From Pseudoflavonifractor sp. An85 (GTDB lineage: Bacteria > Bacillota > Clostridia > Oscillospirales > Oscillospiraceae): 64,000 nt of DNA. Positions 26,399 through 34,696 of this stretch are shown here, piece by piece. The translations under genes and the position numbers were made by a program. The DNA lies in assembly GCF_002161235.1 (NCBI RefSeq), contig NZ_NFHE01000016.1:1-64000 (forward strand), read 5' to 3'. Under the pieces are notes generated by a model. It was not told the DNA's origin. It made no database searches and worked only from the letters and a program-made list of their open reading frames with translations. Within the stretch, counting starts at the first letter, position 1. The number at the start of each line of letters is the position of its first letter.

Positions 26399-27649
26399 TC
26401 ACCGGCCCAACAATTCCTGGGCCGCCAACATTAAGCCGGCCTTTCCAGACTCATAGGTGAGGCCGCCTTGCAGGTACACCGTATAGGGCTCCCGCATGGG
26501 GGCATCCGCAGACAGCTCAATGGAAGCACCCTGGATAAAGGCACCGGCAGCCATAATCACTTGGCAATCGTAACCGGGCATATCCCAGGGTTCGGGGGTG
26601 ACATAGGAATCCACCGGCGCACCAGACTGGATGCCTCGACAGAAGGCCTTGACCCCTTCCCCATTGCCCAAGTGGATCATCTGGATGATGTCATGGCGGG
26701 GGGCCAAAGAGTGGGGCTCGGTAGCATATCCCATCTGCTCCATAAGAGCGGCGCCAAACACGGCGGTTTTCAGAGCCTGGGCCACCGTGTGAGGGGCCAT
26801 AAACAAGCCCTGATAGAGCAGGCGGTTGTTGCCCAAGGTGGAGCCGCACTCCTTGCCAATGCCCGGGCAGGTCAGACGCATGGCAGCCCCTTCGATGAGG
26901 TGGTGACGACCGGCCAGATAGGCACCTGTGGGGGCCAACCCACCGCCGGGATTTTTGATGAGAGAGCCCACCACCAGGTCGGCGCCCACGTGAGTAGGTT
27001 CCTTTTCCTCCACAAACTCCCCGTAGCAGTTGTCCACCAGAATGGCAACGTTGGGGTTGTGCTGGCGGATGATGTCACACATATGGCCAATCTCGTCCAC
27101 CGACAGAGAGGCCCGGGTGGAGTAACCCTTGGAACGCTGAATGAGCACCGCTTTCACCTTGGGGTCAGACACCGCCTGAGCCAGCCCCTCCAGGTCAGGG
27201 GTGTTGTCCGGGGTCAGATCCACCTGACGGTACTCCACACCAAAGTCCTTCAAAGAGCCGGTACCCTTGTCGGTGACACCGATGACGCCCAACAGGGTAT
27301 CATAGGGCGCTCCCACCGCAGACACCAGTACGTCACCAGGCCGCAGGCAGCCAAACAGCGCCGCAGAGATGGCATGGGTGCCGTTGACAAAGCCAATGCG
27401 CACCAGGGCATCCTCGGTGCCAAACAAGTGGGCGTAGATTTCATCCAGCTTATCCCGGCCCAGATCATCGTATCCATAGCCGGTGGTGCCGGCAAAATAG
27501 CTCTCCGCCACCCGGAACTGCCGGAAGGCGTCCAGCACCCGCAGGGTGTTGGCCTCTGCCACGGCGTCGATGCGGGCAAATTGTTCCTTCAGCGTCTCCT
27601 CGGCCTGACGGGCCAAGGTGCGCAACTGCTCTGAAAATTCCAAAGACAT
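26399..27649 (-). CDS. ynbB: YnbB-type PLP protein (methionine gamma-lyase family, 'aluminium resistance')
   Basis: A 416-aa PLP-dependent protein of the Cys/Met metabolism fold: FAGTTGYGYDDLGRDKLDEIYA, VNGTHAISAALFG, ILVDNCYGEFVE and SLIKNPGGGLAPTG (the Lys that binds PLP), GKECGSTLG. Named for aluminium resistance in one organism; the physiological reaction is not established. The ATG at 27649 is chosen over 27661, which overlaps the upstream stop. It is co-transcribed with the M42 peptidases and yunB. Confidence 0.88.
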   Translation of the reverse strand: MSLEFSEQLRTLARQAEETLKEQFARIDAVAEANTLRVLDAFRQFRVAESYFAGTTGYGYDDLGRDKLDEIYAHLFGTEDALVRIGFVNGTHAISAALFGCLRPGDVLVSAVGAPYDTLLGVIGVTDKGTGSLKDFGVEYRQVDLTPDNTPDLEGLAQAVSDPKVKAVLIQRSKGYSTRASLSVDEIGHMCDIIRQHNPNVAILVDNCYGEFVEEKEPTHVGADLVVGSLIKNPGGGLAPTGAYLAGRHHLIEGAAMRLTCPGIGKECGSTLGNNRLLYQGLFMAPHTVAQALKTAVFGAALMEQMGYATEPHSLAPRHDIIQMIHLGNGEGVKAFCRGIQSGAPVDSYVTPEPWDMPGYDCQVIMAAGAFIQGASIELSADAPMREPYTVYLQGGLTYESGKAGLMLAAQELLGR

Positions 27650-27654
27650 TTCAC

Positions 27655-28653
27655 TTAACACTCTTTCTGTAAGGTTGTTTGGGCCAAAGCGGCCACCAAG
27701 TCAATGCAGGCCTGCACGTCTTGCATGGAAACCATTTCGCAAGGCGTATGGACATTGCGACAGGGAATGGAAATTCCCCCGGTACATACACCGCCACGGG
27801 TCTGATGGATGACCCCTGCGTCGGTACCCCCCGCCTGGATCACATCCCGCTGGGCTGCAATATGGTGCTCCTGGGCCAGATCCATCAGAAGGTTCACCAT
27901 GTAGGGATGGCAGATCACCGACCGGTCCATCACCTTCACTGCTGCCCCTTTGCCGGCCAAACTGCTAGCCGTGTGCTTGGCCCCCGGCTGTCCGTCCTCG
28001 GATGTAACATCCACGGCTACGCCGTAGTGAGGATCAATGGACCAGGCGGCGGTTTTTGCACCTCGCAGGCCCACCTCTTCCTGGGTGGAAAAGACGAAAT
28101 AGACGTCGTTGGGACAGTCCTGAAGCTTCTCCATGGCCTTCAAAAGCACCAGGCAGGAGATGCGGTTGTCCATATACGGGCCACTCATCATATTCTGCAC
28201 TGAAACCACCGGGGTGTTGTACACAGCCACATCCCCAATCTGCACCAGCTGCTGGGCCTCTTCCTGGGAGGAAACACCAATGTCCAGGTACAGATCCGCC
28301 ACGGTGCGCTTGCCCGGTGTGGATCCCACCTGAGCCGCAATGACGCCACAGGTGCCATTTTGGAATCGGACAGGGGTATTTACCACGGCATCGGCATGCA
28401 CACCGCCGATAGCCCCCACCCGAAGGAAGCCTTTTTCATCAATGTGGGTCACCACCAGACCGATGCTGTCCATGTGAGCGGAGAACATCAGCCGTGGCCC
28501 CGGGCCCTTTTTATGGCATATCAGATTTCCCAGAGTATCCCGGGCGATCTCATCCACATAGGGATGAGCCAGTTGCTCAATCACCTGCGCCACCGCCCCC
28601 TCAGCGCCAGACGGGCCAAAGGCGGTGCACAGGGTTGTCAAAGTCTGTATCAT
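27655..28653 (-). CDS. M42-family metallopeptidase (copy 1)
   Basis: A 332-aa aminopeptidase of the glutamyl/deblocking M42 family: SAHMDSIGLVV, MDNRISCLVLL, QEEVGLRGAK, AVDVTSEDGQ and VHTPCEM supply the metal and catalytic residues of the di-zinc/cobalt site. Such enzymes form large tetrahedral particles that trim peptides. AGGAGCG precedes the ATG at 28653. It is one of three tandem, clearly diverged paralogues. Confidence 0.9.
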   Translation of the reverse strand: MIQTLTTLCTAFGPSGAEGAVAQVIEQLAHPYVDEIARDTLGNLICHKKGPGPRLMFSAHMDSIGLVVTHIDEKGFLRVGAIGGVHADAVVNTPVRFQNGTCGVIAAQVGSTPGKRTVADLYLDIGVSSQEEAQQLVQIGDVAVYNTPVVSVQNMMSGPYMDNRISCLVLLKAMEKLQDCPNDVYFVFSTQEEVGLRGAKTAAWSIDPHYGVAVDVTSEDGQPGAKHTASSLAGKGAAVKVMDRSVICHPYMVNLLMDLAQEHHIAAQRDVIQAGGTDAGVIHQTRGGVCTGGISIPCRNVHTPCEMVSMQDVQACIDLVAALAQTTLQKEC

Positions 28654-28674
28654 CGTCGCATTTCGCTCCTTTTA

Positions 28675-29703
28675 TCAGCTCTCTTGGGCCATCGTGTGCA
28701 CGAACTGCCGGAGAAGCTCCAGCACTTGCTCCACGTCCTCCACCTTCACGGCGCTGCTGGGCCCATGGAGATAACGTACCGGCGCAGCAAGGCCTGCCAC
28801 ACGTACACCGGATTTGGTGCGTTGGATGGCTTTGGCGTCGGTGGTTCCCGCCACATAGTGCTTCAACTGCCAGGGAATCTGGTGCTGAGTGGCCACCTGC
28901 CGTAAGGTCTGGAACAACTCCCGGTCATAGATGGTCCCACGGTCCATCCAGGACAGCACCGGGCCTTTCCCACACCAGCACACCTGCTCCTGGGGTTCCT
29001 GAGTGGGCGCATCCGCCGCCGTAGTTCCCTCCACCACCAGAGCAATCTCCGGGGTGACGGAAAAGGCAGCCCCAAACGCTCCCCGGGCTCCCACTTCCTC
29101 TTGGACGGTAAACACCACCGTCACATCCATGGGCAGCTCCTGGCGCAGCAATTCCAGCAACACCGCACAGCCCACCCGATCGTCCAGCGCCTTGGCTTTG
29201 AGGAATCCATCCCCAAACTCCACGCAGTCGCTGACAAAAGCACAAGGGTCTCCCGGCTCCACCAACGCTTCCGCCTCTTCCCGGCTTCCAGCACCAATGT
29301 CAATGTAATAGTCCTCCAACTTGGGAACTTTCTTTCGCTCCTCCGCTGTGGTCATGTGGATGGCCTTCAGGCCAATGACCCCAGGCACGCCCTGGGCGCC
29401 AATGCGAACCTGCTTGCCCAGCAGAACCCGACGGTCAATTCCTCCCACGCAGACGAATTTCAGATACCCGTCCTCGGTGATGGAGCGCACCATCAGTCCC
29501 ACTTCATCCATATGGGCACAGAGCATCAGCTTATTCCCCGTAGCCTTAGCGCCCTTTTTCAACACAATCAGGTTGCCCATGGTATCCACCCGCATGGCAT
29601 CCACATAGGGCTTGGCCTGCTGAATCAGGTAGTCCCGGACAGCGTCCTCGTAAGAAGACACCCCGGGCAGCGCACACAGTTGTTTTAAGGTCTCCAACAT
29701 CAT
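28675..29703 (-). CDS. M42-family metallopeptidase (copy 2)
   Basis: The 342-aa product has CAHMDEVGLMV, LDDRVGCAVLLEL, QEEVGARGAF and RYLHGPSSAV. The fourth metal-ligand region reads LVVEGTTAAD where copies 1 and 3 read VDVT; Glu for Asp here also occurs in other M42 members. Start 29703 (ATGATG) overlaps the stop of copy 3 and follows GAGGAGG; the frame is open further upstream but lacks homology there. The three copies probably form mixed or distinct peptidase complexes. Confidence 0.9.
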   Translation of the reverse strand: MMLETLKQLCALPGVSSYEDAVRDYLIQQAKPYVDAMRVDTMGNLIVLKKGAKATGNKLMLCAHMDEVGLMVRSITEDGYLKFVCVGGIDRRVLLGKQVRIGAQGVPGVIGLKAIHMTTAEERKKVPKLEDYYIDIGAGSREEAEALVEPGDPCAFVSDCVEFGDGFLKAKALDDRVGCAVLLELLRQELPMDVTVVFTVQEEVGARGAFGAAFSVTPEIALVVEGTTAADAPTQEPQEQVCWCGKGPVLSWMDRGTIYDRELFQTLRQVATQHQIPWQLKHYVAGTTDAKAIQRTKSGVRVAGLAAPVRYLHGPSSAVKVEDVEQVLELLRQFVHTMAQES

Positions 29704-30737
29704 ACCTGCGCCGCCTCCTCTCCCAGATGCAGAGCAAAGGCAGATAGCAGCTGCGCCGTCTGCTCCAAATCCTCCAAGTCCACCACTTCTACGGGCGTGT
29801 GCATGTATCGAAGAGGCAGAGAGAGTACCGCCGTGGCAATTCCCTCGTTGCAAATTTGCATGCCCCAGGCGTTGGTACCAGTGTCTCCACCCATCACCTC
29901 TTTTTGCACGGCAATGCCCTGCTCCCGGGCCTTGTGCAACAGGCGCTGGGTCATCCAACGGGTCATATTGGGGCCAATCCCCACGGCTGGGCCGCCACCC
30001 AACTCATAGGCACGGCCTTTCCCGCTGTCCGGCGTTGCCCCATGGGTGACATCCACGGCCACACAAAAATCAGGGTTGATGGTCTGAGTGGCCACCACAG
30101 CCCCCATACCGCCAATCTCCTCCCGAGTACTGCCCAAAATGTACAAATCCACATCCAGCGGCTGGTCATGGAGCAGCTCCACCGCGCGCAGCAGAGCTAC
30201 AAAACAGGCCCGGTCATCTAAGGAACCCGAGCAAATACGGCCACCGGCCAGCTCCAGGAAACAGTCCCGGAACACCATGAGCGTACCCACGGGGATTTCC
30301 CGTTCCACCTGTTCCTGCGTCAAGCCGGTATCCACCACATATTCCGACAGCGCCGGGGCCTTCTCCCGCTCCTCCTGAGAGAGAATATGGGGCGGCAGAC
30401 AGGCGATAATCCCAAAACGCGGCGGCTGGGTGAGAATGGTCACCTCCCGGCCCGGCAGCATGCGTGGGTCTACCCCGCCCACCGATGCAAAGCGGAGAAA
30501 TCCGTCCTCCGCCCCGGTGACCATAAGGCCGATTTGATCCAGATGGGCATCCAAAAGCAGCTTTTTGGCGTTGGGCTTTCCGCAGCGGCGCACGCCCACC
30601 ACGCTGCCCAGGGTGTCCACCCACACCTCGTCCATCCAAGGCTCCAAAAGCTCCCGGGCCACCTGGGCCACCGGCGCTTCATACCCCGAAGGGCCGCCCG
30701 TCTGGCAAAGGCGTTTGAGCTGATCTAAGGTATTCAA
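29700..30737 (-). CDS. M42-family metallopeptidase (copy 3)
   Basis: A 345-aa M42 peptidase: DAHLDQIGLMV, LDDRACFVALL, REEIGGMGAV, VDVTHGATPD and MHTPVEVV. TTG start at 30737 overlapping the murD TGA (TTGA), with GGAGTGA about 8 bases upstream; the N-terminus then lines up with the other two copies (M-x-x-L-x-x-L). First peptidase after murD. Confidence 0.88.
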   Translation of the reverse strand: MNTLDQLKRLCQTGGPSGYEAPVAQVARELLEPWMDEVWVDTLGSVVGVRRCGKPNAKKLLLDAHLDQIGLMVTGAEDGFLRFASVGGVDPRMLPGREVTILTQPPRFGIIACLPPHILSQEEREKAPALSEYVVDTGLTQEQVEREIPVGTLMVFRDCFLELAGGRICSGSLDDRACFVALLRAVELLHDQPLDVDLYILGSTREEIGGMGAVVATQTINPDFCVAVDVTHGATPDSGKGRAYELGGGPAVGIGPNMTRWMTQRLLHKAREQGIAVQKEVMGGDTGTNAWGMQICNEGIATAVLSLPLRYMHTPVEVVDLEDLEQTAQLLSAFALHLGEEAAQV

Positions 30738-32125
30738 GGGGCGTTCACTCCCTCCAGGGCATTGACATACTGCTTAAACTTGTTGCCCCGCTCCTCAAAG
30801 TTGCGGAAACAGTCAAAGGATGCACTGGCCGGCGAGAGAATCACCACATCCCCATCTGTGGCCACCTGGTGGGCGGTGTGCACCGCCCGCTCCAAGTTGT
30901 CGCAGCGGATGATCTGGGGGGCTCCCTCCTGGTAGCCCTCCGCCTGCAGGGTGGCCTGCTGAATTTTATCCGCTGTAGCACCCGTCAAAATCAGGCATTT
31001 GACGGCCCGGACAATCTCAGGGCCCAGCACATCGTAGGGAATGTGCTTATCGTATCCACCTGCAATGAGGATCACCTTTTCCTGGAACGAGCACAGTCCA
31101 GCCATGGTACGGGTGGGGCTGGATGCGATGGAGTCGTTGTAGTAGCGCACCCCGTCCAGCTTGCGCACCAGTTCAATGCGGTGGGGCACGCCGCCAAAGG
31201 ACTTGGCATACGCCCGGATGGTCTCGTCAGACACCAGCCCATCCACCGCGGCGATGGCAGCCATATAATTTTCCAGGTTGTGCACGCCGGGAATGAGAAT
31301 GTCGTCGGCAGCCAGCACGGGACGGGTGCAATAGCACACCATGCCGTCTCGCACGCATACGCCCCGCTCCAGGTACTTTTTCCGGCTGAACAACGTGACC
31401 TCTCCCCGGGCATCCTGGGCAAACCCGGCAGTGATCTCGTTGTCTGCATTGAGCACCAGTTTGTCTCCAGTGTCCTGATAGGCAAAGATGTTTCGCTTGG
31501 CCTGGATATACTCCTCCATATCCTTATGGACATCCAGATGGTTGGGGGACAAATTGGTGATCACCGCCACGTTGGGGCTCTGGCGCATGGTCATAAGCTG
31601 GAAGGAGGACAGCTCCAGCACCACCATATCGTCGGGGCGAATTTCATCCACCTCACACAGGAGAGGATGTCCAATGTTTCCGCCCACAAAGGTGCGATAG
31701 CCCGCTGCTTTGAGCAGACCTGCAATAATGGTAGTGGTGGTGGTTTTCCCGTCCGAACCAGTGACCGCAATCACGCTGCAAGGGCACAGCTCCAAAAATG
31801 TCTCCATTTCTGAGGTCAGCTGAGCGCCTGCCTCCACAGCGCGGGCAATCTCCGGCAGGTCCGGACGCACACCAGGGGTGCGAAAAATCACATCTGCACC
31901 TTCCAGGCCGCTGAGGTAATCCGGTCCCAGGCTGGCCTTCAAGCCCTTAGCTTCCAGCTCTGCCAAACCGTCAAAATCCTCGCGTTCCCGCTTATCACAC
32001 ACCCGAACTTGCAGTCCGGCCTCTAACATTTTCTTGACCAATGGGGCATTGGAAACCCCCATGCCGATGACGGCAATCTTTTTCCCCTTGAGCGAGTTCA
32101 AGTAATCCATGAGAATCGATTGCAT
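30734..32125 (-). CDS. murD: UDP-N-acetylmuramoylalanine-D-glutamate ligase
   Basis: The 463-aa Mur ligase adds D-Glu to UDP-MurNAc-L-Ala in the cytoplasm. It has an N-terminal Rossmann domain (KIAVIGMGVSNAPL), the ATP loop AVTGSDGKTTTTTI, NLSPNHLDVH, and the C-terminal ligase domain (YNDSIASSPTRTMAGL, IAGGYDKH). Start 32125 follows AGGAGG; upstream in-frame codons lie in the promoter. It heads a ten-gene minus-strand operon ending with the helicase at 19471. Confidence 0.96.
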   Translation of the reverse strand: MQSILMDYLNSLKGKKIAVIGMGVSNAPLVKKMLEAGLQVRVCDKREREDFDGLAELEAKGLKASLGPDYLSGLEGADVIFRTPGVRPDLPEIARAVEAGAQLTSEMETFLELCPCSVIAVTGSDGKTTTTTIIAGLLKAAGYRTFVGGNIGHPLLCEVDEIRPDDMVVLELSSFQLMTMRQSPNVAVITNLSPNHLDVHKDMEEYIQAKRNIFAYQDTGDKLVLNADNEITAGFAQDARGEVTLFSRKKYLERGVCVRDGMVCYCTRPVLAADDILIPGVHNLENYMAAIAAVDGLVSDETIRAYAKSFGGVPHRIELVRKLDGVRYYNDSIASSPTRTMAGLCSFQEKVILIAGGYDKHIPYDVLGPEIVRAVKCLILTGATADKIQQATLQAEGYQEGAPQIIRCDNLERAVHTAHQVATDGDVVILSPASASFDCFRNFEERGNKFKQYVNALEGVNAP

Positions 32126-32170
32126 TGACCTCTGCCTCCTTTTCCCTTTCGGAGTAAATGACATCAGGAT

Positions 32171-32199
32171 ATTATAACGCATAAACTCCCATTTGACAA
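32171..32199 (-). promoter_or_regulatory. Promoter of the murD operon
   Basis: On the minus strand TTGTCA (32199-32194) and TATAAT (32176-32171) with a 17-base spacer. The -35 shares five bases with the -35 of the divergent rnpB promoter. Confidence 0.85.
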
Positions 32200-32221
32200 T
32201 CATACAAAGTTAGAGTACAAT
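32193..32221 (+). promoter_or_regulatory. Promoter of rnpB
   Basis: TTGACA (32193-32198) and TACAAT (32216-32221) spaced by 17 bases, directly before the RNase P RNA. It overlaps the murD -35. Confidence 0.85.
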
Positions 32222-32226
32222 CATGG

Positions 32227-32606
32227 AGCAAGTGGGCTGGACAGCCGCGTGGGCAGGTCGAAAGGCCGTCCATGAGGAAAGTCCGGGCTCCGTAGGGCAA
32301 GGATAACGGGTAACGCCCGCCGAAGGCGACTTCAGGAAAAGTGCAACAGAGATATACCGCCTTAGTCTATATGGCCCTCGAAAGAGGGGCGGGGGCTAAG
32401 GTAAGGGTGGAAAGGCGGAGATAAGCGCCCGCCCGATGACTGGGAACTGCTCATCGCTGTAAACTCTATCCGGAGCAACACCGTGGAAACGCACATAGGT
32501 CGGCCCGGCCGCGTTGAGGAGGTGGCTGGAGCGCAGGGGCAACGCTGCGCCTAGATAGATGGCTGTCTTAAAGGACAGAACCCGGCTTACAGGCCCACTT
32601 GTGCCA
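32227..32606 (+). ncRNA. rnpB: RNase P RNA (bacterial class A)
   Basis: This is the catalytic RNA that removes tRNA leaders. Conserved parts visible are the 5' segment followed by GAGGAAAGTCCGGGC, the GGGTAACGCCCG hairpin, the internal GGTAAGGGTGGAAAGG (J11/12 region), the CGTGGAAACGCAC stretch and the 3' AAAGGACAGAACCCGGCTTACAGGCCC. The 5' AAGTGGGC pairs with 3' GCCCACTT to close P1. It has a promoter and an intrinsic terminator of its own. End points are accurate to a few bases. Confidence 0.96.
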
Positions 32607-32648
32607 TAAAACAGCTCGCTGATATTTAGCGAGCTGTTTTCTTTTCTC
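32607..32648 (+). terminator. Terminator of rnpB
   Basis: AAAACAGCTCGCT (32608-32620) pairs with AGCGAGCTGTTTT (32628-32640), followed by CTTTTCTCTT. Confidence 0.9.
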
Positions 32649-32676
32649 TTGACAGGTGAAAAAAAACCGTTATAAT
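32649..32676 (+). promoter_or_regulatory. Promoter of the queuosine-salvage operon
   Basis: TTGACA (32649-32654) and consensus TATAAT (32671-32676) spaced by 16 bases, immediately before a preQ1 aptamer. Confidence 0.85.
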
Positions 32677-32693
32677 GAAATGCGCAATTCCAT

Positions 32694-32737
32694 ACAGACA
32701 GTTCGGAACCATCCTGTCTCTAAACAAAACTACGGGA
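32694..32737 (+). ncRNA. preQ1 class I riboswitch
   Basis: P1 is GACAG (32697-32701) with CTGTC (32714-32718); the loop contains TTCGGAACCATC, and an A-rich tail TAAACAAAACTACGGG (32720-32736) follows, the layout of the compact preQ1-I pseudoknot aptamer. Loop bases ACCATCC (32708-32714) are complementary to GGATGGT (32780-32786) in the 5' arm of the downstream terminator, which gives a ready antiterminator. Ligand would free the terminator and switch the operon off. Downstream genes (QueL-like enzyme, YhhQ transporter) fit a queuosine-precursor sensor. Confidence 0.82.
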
Positions 32738-32779
32738 AAACCACAACCCACAGTTGTGGTGCGCTTTTGTGCGCAATTT

Positions 32780-32817
32780 GGATGGTGTACTCATGTGTGA
32801 GTACACCATATTTTTTT
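32780..32817 (+). terminator. preQ1-controlled terminator
   Basis: ATGGTGTACTC (32782-32792) pairs with GAGTACACCAT (32799-32809), followed by TTTTTTT (32811-32817). An extra hairpin, CCACAAC/GTTGTGG, lies upstream at 32741-32759. Confidence 0.9.
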
Positions 32818-32836
32818 GCTCTTTGGAGGGATCACG

Positions 32837-33550
32837 GTGGAACTCAGTCGCTATTCTGTCATCAACGATAAAAATCCGCGGGAAATTGTCCTGCTGCGCG
32901 GGAGAGGATGCGCGTGGAAACGGTGCCGGTTTTGCGACTACCACTTGGATGCCTCCATGGACGAGGACGCCAATCTGGCTCTCAACCGGGAAGCTCTGTC
33001 CCACGTCACAGGGGAATTTCGCCGTTTGGAAGTCATCAACTCCGGCTCCTTTGCCGAGCTCCATCCCTCTACCCTGTTGGAAGTAGACCGGGTGTGTCAG
33101 CAACGCGGCATCCGAGATCTTCACGTAGAGAGCCACTGGTTATTTCGCAAAACCTTGCCTGGACTGCGAGAGCATTTTGCCAACCTGGGCGTTACCCTCC
33201 ACGTGAAAATTGGGGTGGAGACCTTCGACGCGGCCTATCGGGAGCAAGTGCTGGACAAGGGCATTGACGAAACCGATCCCGCCATCATCGCCGCCCCCTT
33301 TGACGAGTGTTGCCTGCTCTTCGGTCTCACCGGCCAAAGCGTGGAGAGCATGAAGCAGGACGTGGAAACGGGTCTAGCTCACTTTCACCGGGTTTGTATC
33401 AACATCATGGTTCCCAACACCACTCCTATTGTGCCAGATTTGGCGGTGCGGGACGCCTTTGTGCGGGAGATCTATCCTCTGTACAAGGATAACCCCAGAG
33501 TGGACATTCTGTTGGATAACACAGACTTTGGTGTAGGAGAGAAATTATGA
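32837..33550 (+). CDS. Radical SAM protein of queuosine salvage (QueL-like)
   Basis: A 237-aa protein with cluster cysteines Cys25, Cys30 and Cys33 in CAWKRCRFC, i.e. CX4CX2C instead of the usual CX3CX2C. Later segments, HVKIGVETFD and CINIMVPNTTP, fit a short radical SAM barrel. A preQ1-I riboswitch upstream and a YhhQ transporter overlapping downstream (ATGA) place it in queuosine precursor salvage; the clostridial queuine lyase QueL, a radical SAM enzyme that turns queuine into preQ1, is the best match by context. GTG start at 32837 with GGAGGG 6 bases before. No tgt gene is in the window. Confidence 0.72.
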   Translation: MELSRYSVINDKNPREIVLLRGRGCAWKRCRFCDYHLDASMDEDANLALNREALSHVTGEFRRLEVINSGSFAELHPSTLLEVDRVCQQRGIRDLHVESHWLFRKTLPGLREHFANLGVTLHVKIGVETFDAAYREQVLDKGIDETDPAIIAAPFDECCLLFGLTGQSVESMKQDVETGLAHFHRVCINIMVPNTTPIVPDLAVRDAFVREIYPLYKDNPRVDILLDNTDFGVGEKL

Positions 33551-34248
33551 GAAATGAACTACTTTTGATCGTCACCCTTTTGGTCCTATACGGCTCGGTG
33601 CTGCTGTGGTTTGCCCTGTTTGGCACCAGTGGTTTGATGGCATTTACTGTCTTTGCCACCATTGCCGCCAACATCGAGGTTTTAATTCTGGTGCAAGCCT
33701 TCGGGATGGAAATGACCTTGGGAAACATCCTCTTTGCCACCACCTTCCTGGTCACCGACATTCTCAGCGAGATTGCAGGAAAAAAGCAGGCCCAACAGGC
33801 GGTGTGGATTGGCATTGCAGCCAACATTCTCTTTGTGCTGGTCTCCCAGTCCTGGCTTATGTACATCCCTTCCGTCAACGACTGGGCCACACTCCCCATG
33901 CGAGATATTTTCTCCAATACTCCCCGGCTGATGCTGGCCTCCCTGGCGGTGTACGCCATCGTCCAGGTCTTTGATGTGTGGCTATACCATAAGTGGTGGG
34001 CCTTCACCCAGCGCCTCAGCGGAGATCGGCGGGCCTACCTGTGGGTGCGCAACAACGGCTCCACCTTGGTCTCCCAGCTGCTCAACGCCGTTTTGTACAC
34101 CGTATTTGCCTTCTACGGAATGTATGACATTCCCACGCTGGTATCCATCGTCCTCTCCAGCTATGTCATCTTCATTTTCACCTCCCTGCTGGACACCCCC
34201 ATTGTATACTGGGCTCGTCTCATTCACGAGAAAAAGAACCCTGCATAA
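33547..34248 (+). CDS. yhhQ: Queuosine precursor transporter (YhhQ/QPTR family)
   Basis: The 233-aa membrane protein has about six or seven hydrophobic segments; ANIEVLILVQAFGMEMTLGN, FLVTDILSEIAGKKQAQQAV and WVRNNGSTLVSQLLNAVLYT are family hallmarks. It imports queuine, preQ1 or related deazapurines. Its ATG overlaps the TGA of the radical SAM gene, so it shares the preQ1 riboswitch. Confidence 0.93.
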   Translation: MRNELLLIVTLLVLYGSVLLWFALFGTSGLMAFTVFATIAANIEVLILVQAFGMEMTLGNILFATTFLVTDILSEIAGKKQAQQAVWIGIAANILFVLVSQSWLMYIPSVNDWATLPMRDIFSNTPRLMLASLAVYAIVQVFDVWLYHKWWAFTQRLSGDRRAYLWVRNNGSTLVSQLLNAVLYTVFAFYGMYDIPTLVSIVLSSYVIFIFTSLLDTPIVYWARLIHEKKNPA

Positions 34249-34256
34249 ACCAGGCC

Positions 34257-34301
34257 GAACCCCTCCACAATGGAATTTGTGGGGGGGTTCGATTTTCTTT
34301 T
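34257..34301 (+). terminator. Terminator of the queuosine operon
   Basis: GAACCCCTCCACAA (34257-34270) pairs with TTGTGGGGGGGTTC (34277-34290), followed by GATTTTCTTTT. Confidence 0.88.
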
Positions 34302-34315
34302 CTCAATTCTCCCCC

Positions 34316-34344
34316 TTGCTTTTTTTCTCATTTGCAGTTACAAT
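34316..34344 (+). promoter_or_regulatory. Promoter of the DUF1292 gene
   Basis: TTGCTT (34316-34321) and TACAAT (34339-34344) with a 17-base spacer. Confidence 0.65.
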
Positions 34345-34396
34345 GGTTCCAGCGAAAGAAATTCGCCCAAAAACGCCATAAGGAGGACTTCTAGGC

Positions 34397-34684
34397 ATGA
34401 GCGAAGAATTTGGACCTGATTTCGTCACCGTCACCGACGAGGACGGCAACGAATTTGAATTGGAGCATCTGGGTACACTGGAGCACAAGGGCAACACCTA
34501 CATGGCCTTTGTACCTGCTGATATGGACGAAGACGACGAGGACTTTGGTCTCATCCTTCTGCGCGTGGCCGAAGAAAACGGCGAGCAGATCCTGGCTGAT
34601 ATCGACGACCAGAGCGAACTGGACGAGGTCTACGAGCAGTTTGTGGAGACCTTGTTCGACGATTCCGAAGAGGAGTCTGAGTAA
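34397..34684 (+). CDS. DUF1292-family small acidic protein
   Basis: A 95-aa, very acidic protein (many Asp/Glu, e.g. DMDEDDEDFG) of the DUF1292 family, found across Firmicutes, often near yrrK/ruvX-alaS-like genes; the function is unknown. Conserved block: VTVTDEDGNEFELEHLGTLEH. AGGAGG lies 11 bases before the ATG, a slightly long spacing. A structured RNA follows 17 bases after its stop. Confidence 0.85.
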   Translation: MSEEFGPDFVTVTDEDGNEFELEHLGTLEHKGNTYMAFVPADMDEDDEDFGLILLRVAEENGEQILADIDDQSELDEVYEQFVETLFDDSEEESE

Positions 34685-34696
34685 TCAAAGAATTCC

